64,000 bases of DNA. Origin: Mayamaea pseudoterrestris. Its lineage: Eukaryota > Bacillariophyta > Bacillariophyceae > Sellaphorales > Sellaphoraceae. Under the pieces are notes generated by a model. It did no database searches. It saw only the letters and a program-made list of their open reading frames with translations, and was not told the DNA's origin. The stretch is from NCBI GenBank assembly GCA_027923505.1, contig BROI01000002.1, positions 2,418,001 to 2,482,000 of the forward strand, read 5' to 3'. Made by a program: the position numbers and the translations under genes. Shown here piece by piece: positions 63,369-64,000 of the stretch (the first letter of the stretch is position 1; each line of letters begins with the position of its first letter).

Positions 63369-64000
63369 TTACTCATACATTGCATCATCGTCATCATCAT
63401 CGTTGCCGCCACCGCCATTTCCACCGTTGCCATTGTTTCCTCCACCAGACTCACCGCCGCCGCTAAAGAACCCACCGTCTCCCATTGAGTCCATAAGCAA
63501 GTTGGCAGCCAAAGCCTCATTCTTGTCGCATGCCAAGAAGGCTTGCGCAGCTTCCGATCGATCGAAACCCATCTCCGTCAAACGATCAACTGCCGCCATT
63601 TCTTCCTCCGTCAAGTGTAGAACCGTTGCTCCTGCCGGGGCGCCACCGGCACCGCCATTACCACCACCCATCATGGCCATCATCATATCATCCATATCAT
63701 CTCCGCCTGCATCGCCACCCATAGCCTGCATCATGAACCGGTTCAACTGTTCCGGTGGAAGAGATCCAATCATTTGCGCCGTCTGACGAAGCTGTTCCGG
63801 CGAAATGCCCATCATTTGTGCCATCTGCGCAACCTCTTCTGTACCCATGGACTGAATCATTTGCGCCATTTGCGACGGAGCAGCCACGCCACCGGCAGCA
63901 GCATCCATACCCGCAGCTCCGACCCCACCGGATCCGGCCGATGAGCCAGAGGGAGCACCCGTCGCGACAGGTTCATTCATCATTTGCAAAAAGAGCGCCT
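63369..64000 (-). CDS. RAD23: RAD23 homologue, C-terminal part (continues past window)
   Basis: The frame is open to the window edge (reads ALFLQMMNEPV at the start), so the N-terminal ubiquitin-like domain and first UBA domain are outside. Visible parts are the end of the XPC-binding domain (FLQMMNEPV matches the LxxxNEPV end), an inserted Met/Gln-rich segment with the STI1-like QMAQMMGISPEQLRQTAQMI, then the C-terminal UBA domain VLHLTEEEMAAVDRLTEMG continuing FDRSEAAQAFLACDKNEALA. This closely resembles the conserved UBA2 of RAD23. The tail is Gly/Asn-rich then poly-Asp (DDDDDDAMYE). RAD23 shuttles ubiquitinated proteins to the proteasome and supports XPC in nucleotide excision repair. Confidence 0.9.
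   Translation of the reverse strand, partial: ALFLQMMNEPVATGAPSGSSAGSGGVGAAGMDAAAGGVAAPSQMAQMIQSMGTEEVAQMAQMMGISPEQLRQTAQMIGSLPPEQLNRFMMQAMGGDAGGDDMDDMMMAMMGGGNGGAGGAPAGATVLHLTEEEMAAVDRLTEMGFDRSEAAQAFLACDKNEALAANLLMDSMGDGGFFSGGGESGGGNNGNGGNGGGGNDDDDDDAMYE

Overview
The window looks like nuclear DNA of a photosynthetic stramenopile, most likely a pennate diatom. Several things point that way. Genes are compact, with short (71-128 bp) GT-AG introns. A methyltransferase gene carries a signal-peptide-plus-Phe(+1) presequence of the kind used for import into complex red plastids. There are Ty1/copia elements of the type common in diatoms, and core eukaryotic genes (Brr2, RecQ, Nup54, RAD23, PSMD5, MPDU1). 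Species and chromosome position cannot be determined from the sequence alone.

The left third (1-22.66 kb) is repeat-dominated. 1-3901 is a satellite of alternating 180- and 172-bp monomers (about 352-bp dimer). It abuts a truncated minus-strand copia fragment (gag plus start of protease, 3902-5646). 5806-22396 is a second satellite of 169-bp monomers, split by a truncated plus-strand copia element (13867-about 17030; one LTR, gag, decayed protease/pre-integrase). The array is variant-rich on the left, homogeneous at 17.04-21.14 kb and strongly diverged at 21.14-22.40 kb. All sub-families keep a 17-bp dyad. A short 174-bp repeat closes the region.

The right two thirds (22.86-64 kb) are gene-dense with little intergenic space: PSMD5-like (+), alanine racemase (-), OSCA/CSC1/TMEM63-like channel (+), a possible small spliced gene (-), MPDU1 (-), a hypothetical protein (+), a plastid methyltransferase-domain protein (-), RecQ helicase with a GRF zinc finger (-), Brr2 (+), a two-HMG-box protein (-), a two-RRM protein with a frameshift (-), a membrane protein (+), Nup54 (-), a complete-ended copia element (-), a sarcosine-oxidase-like flavoenzyme (-), a lipin-like phosphatase (+), a possible LRAT/NlpC-like protein (+) and the 3' end of RAD23 (-). 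Two head-to-head promoter regions contain short tandem repeats: three units with hairpins between the racemase and channel genes, and four exact-length 42-bp units with TGACGTAA sites between RecQ and Brr2.

The most unusual structure is the copia element at 52572-58201. It has identical 241-bp LTRs. Most of its gag and protease are replaced by a 1.05-kb sense-oriented copy of the 3' part of Nup54, whose intact gene starts 97 bp beyond the element's 3' LTR on the same strand. Sequences next to the LTRs of both LTR-bearing elements look complementary to 5' half-tRNAs ending at the same position (40), which suggests half-tRNA priming as in Drosophila copia. Single-base indels are concentrated at the left window edge and in the Nup54 copy, with a few elsewhere, so uncorrected long-read errors must be kept in mind.
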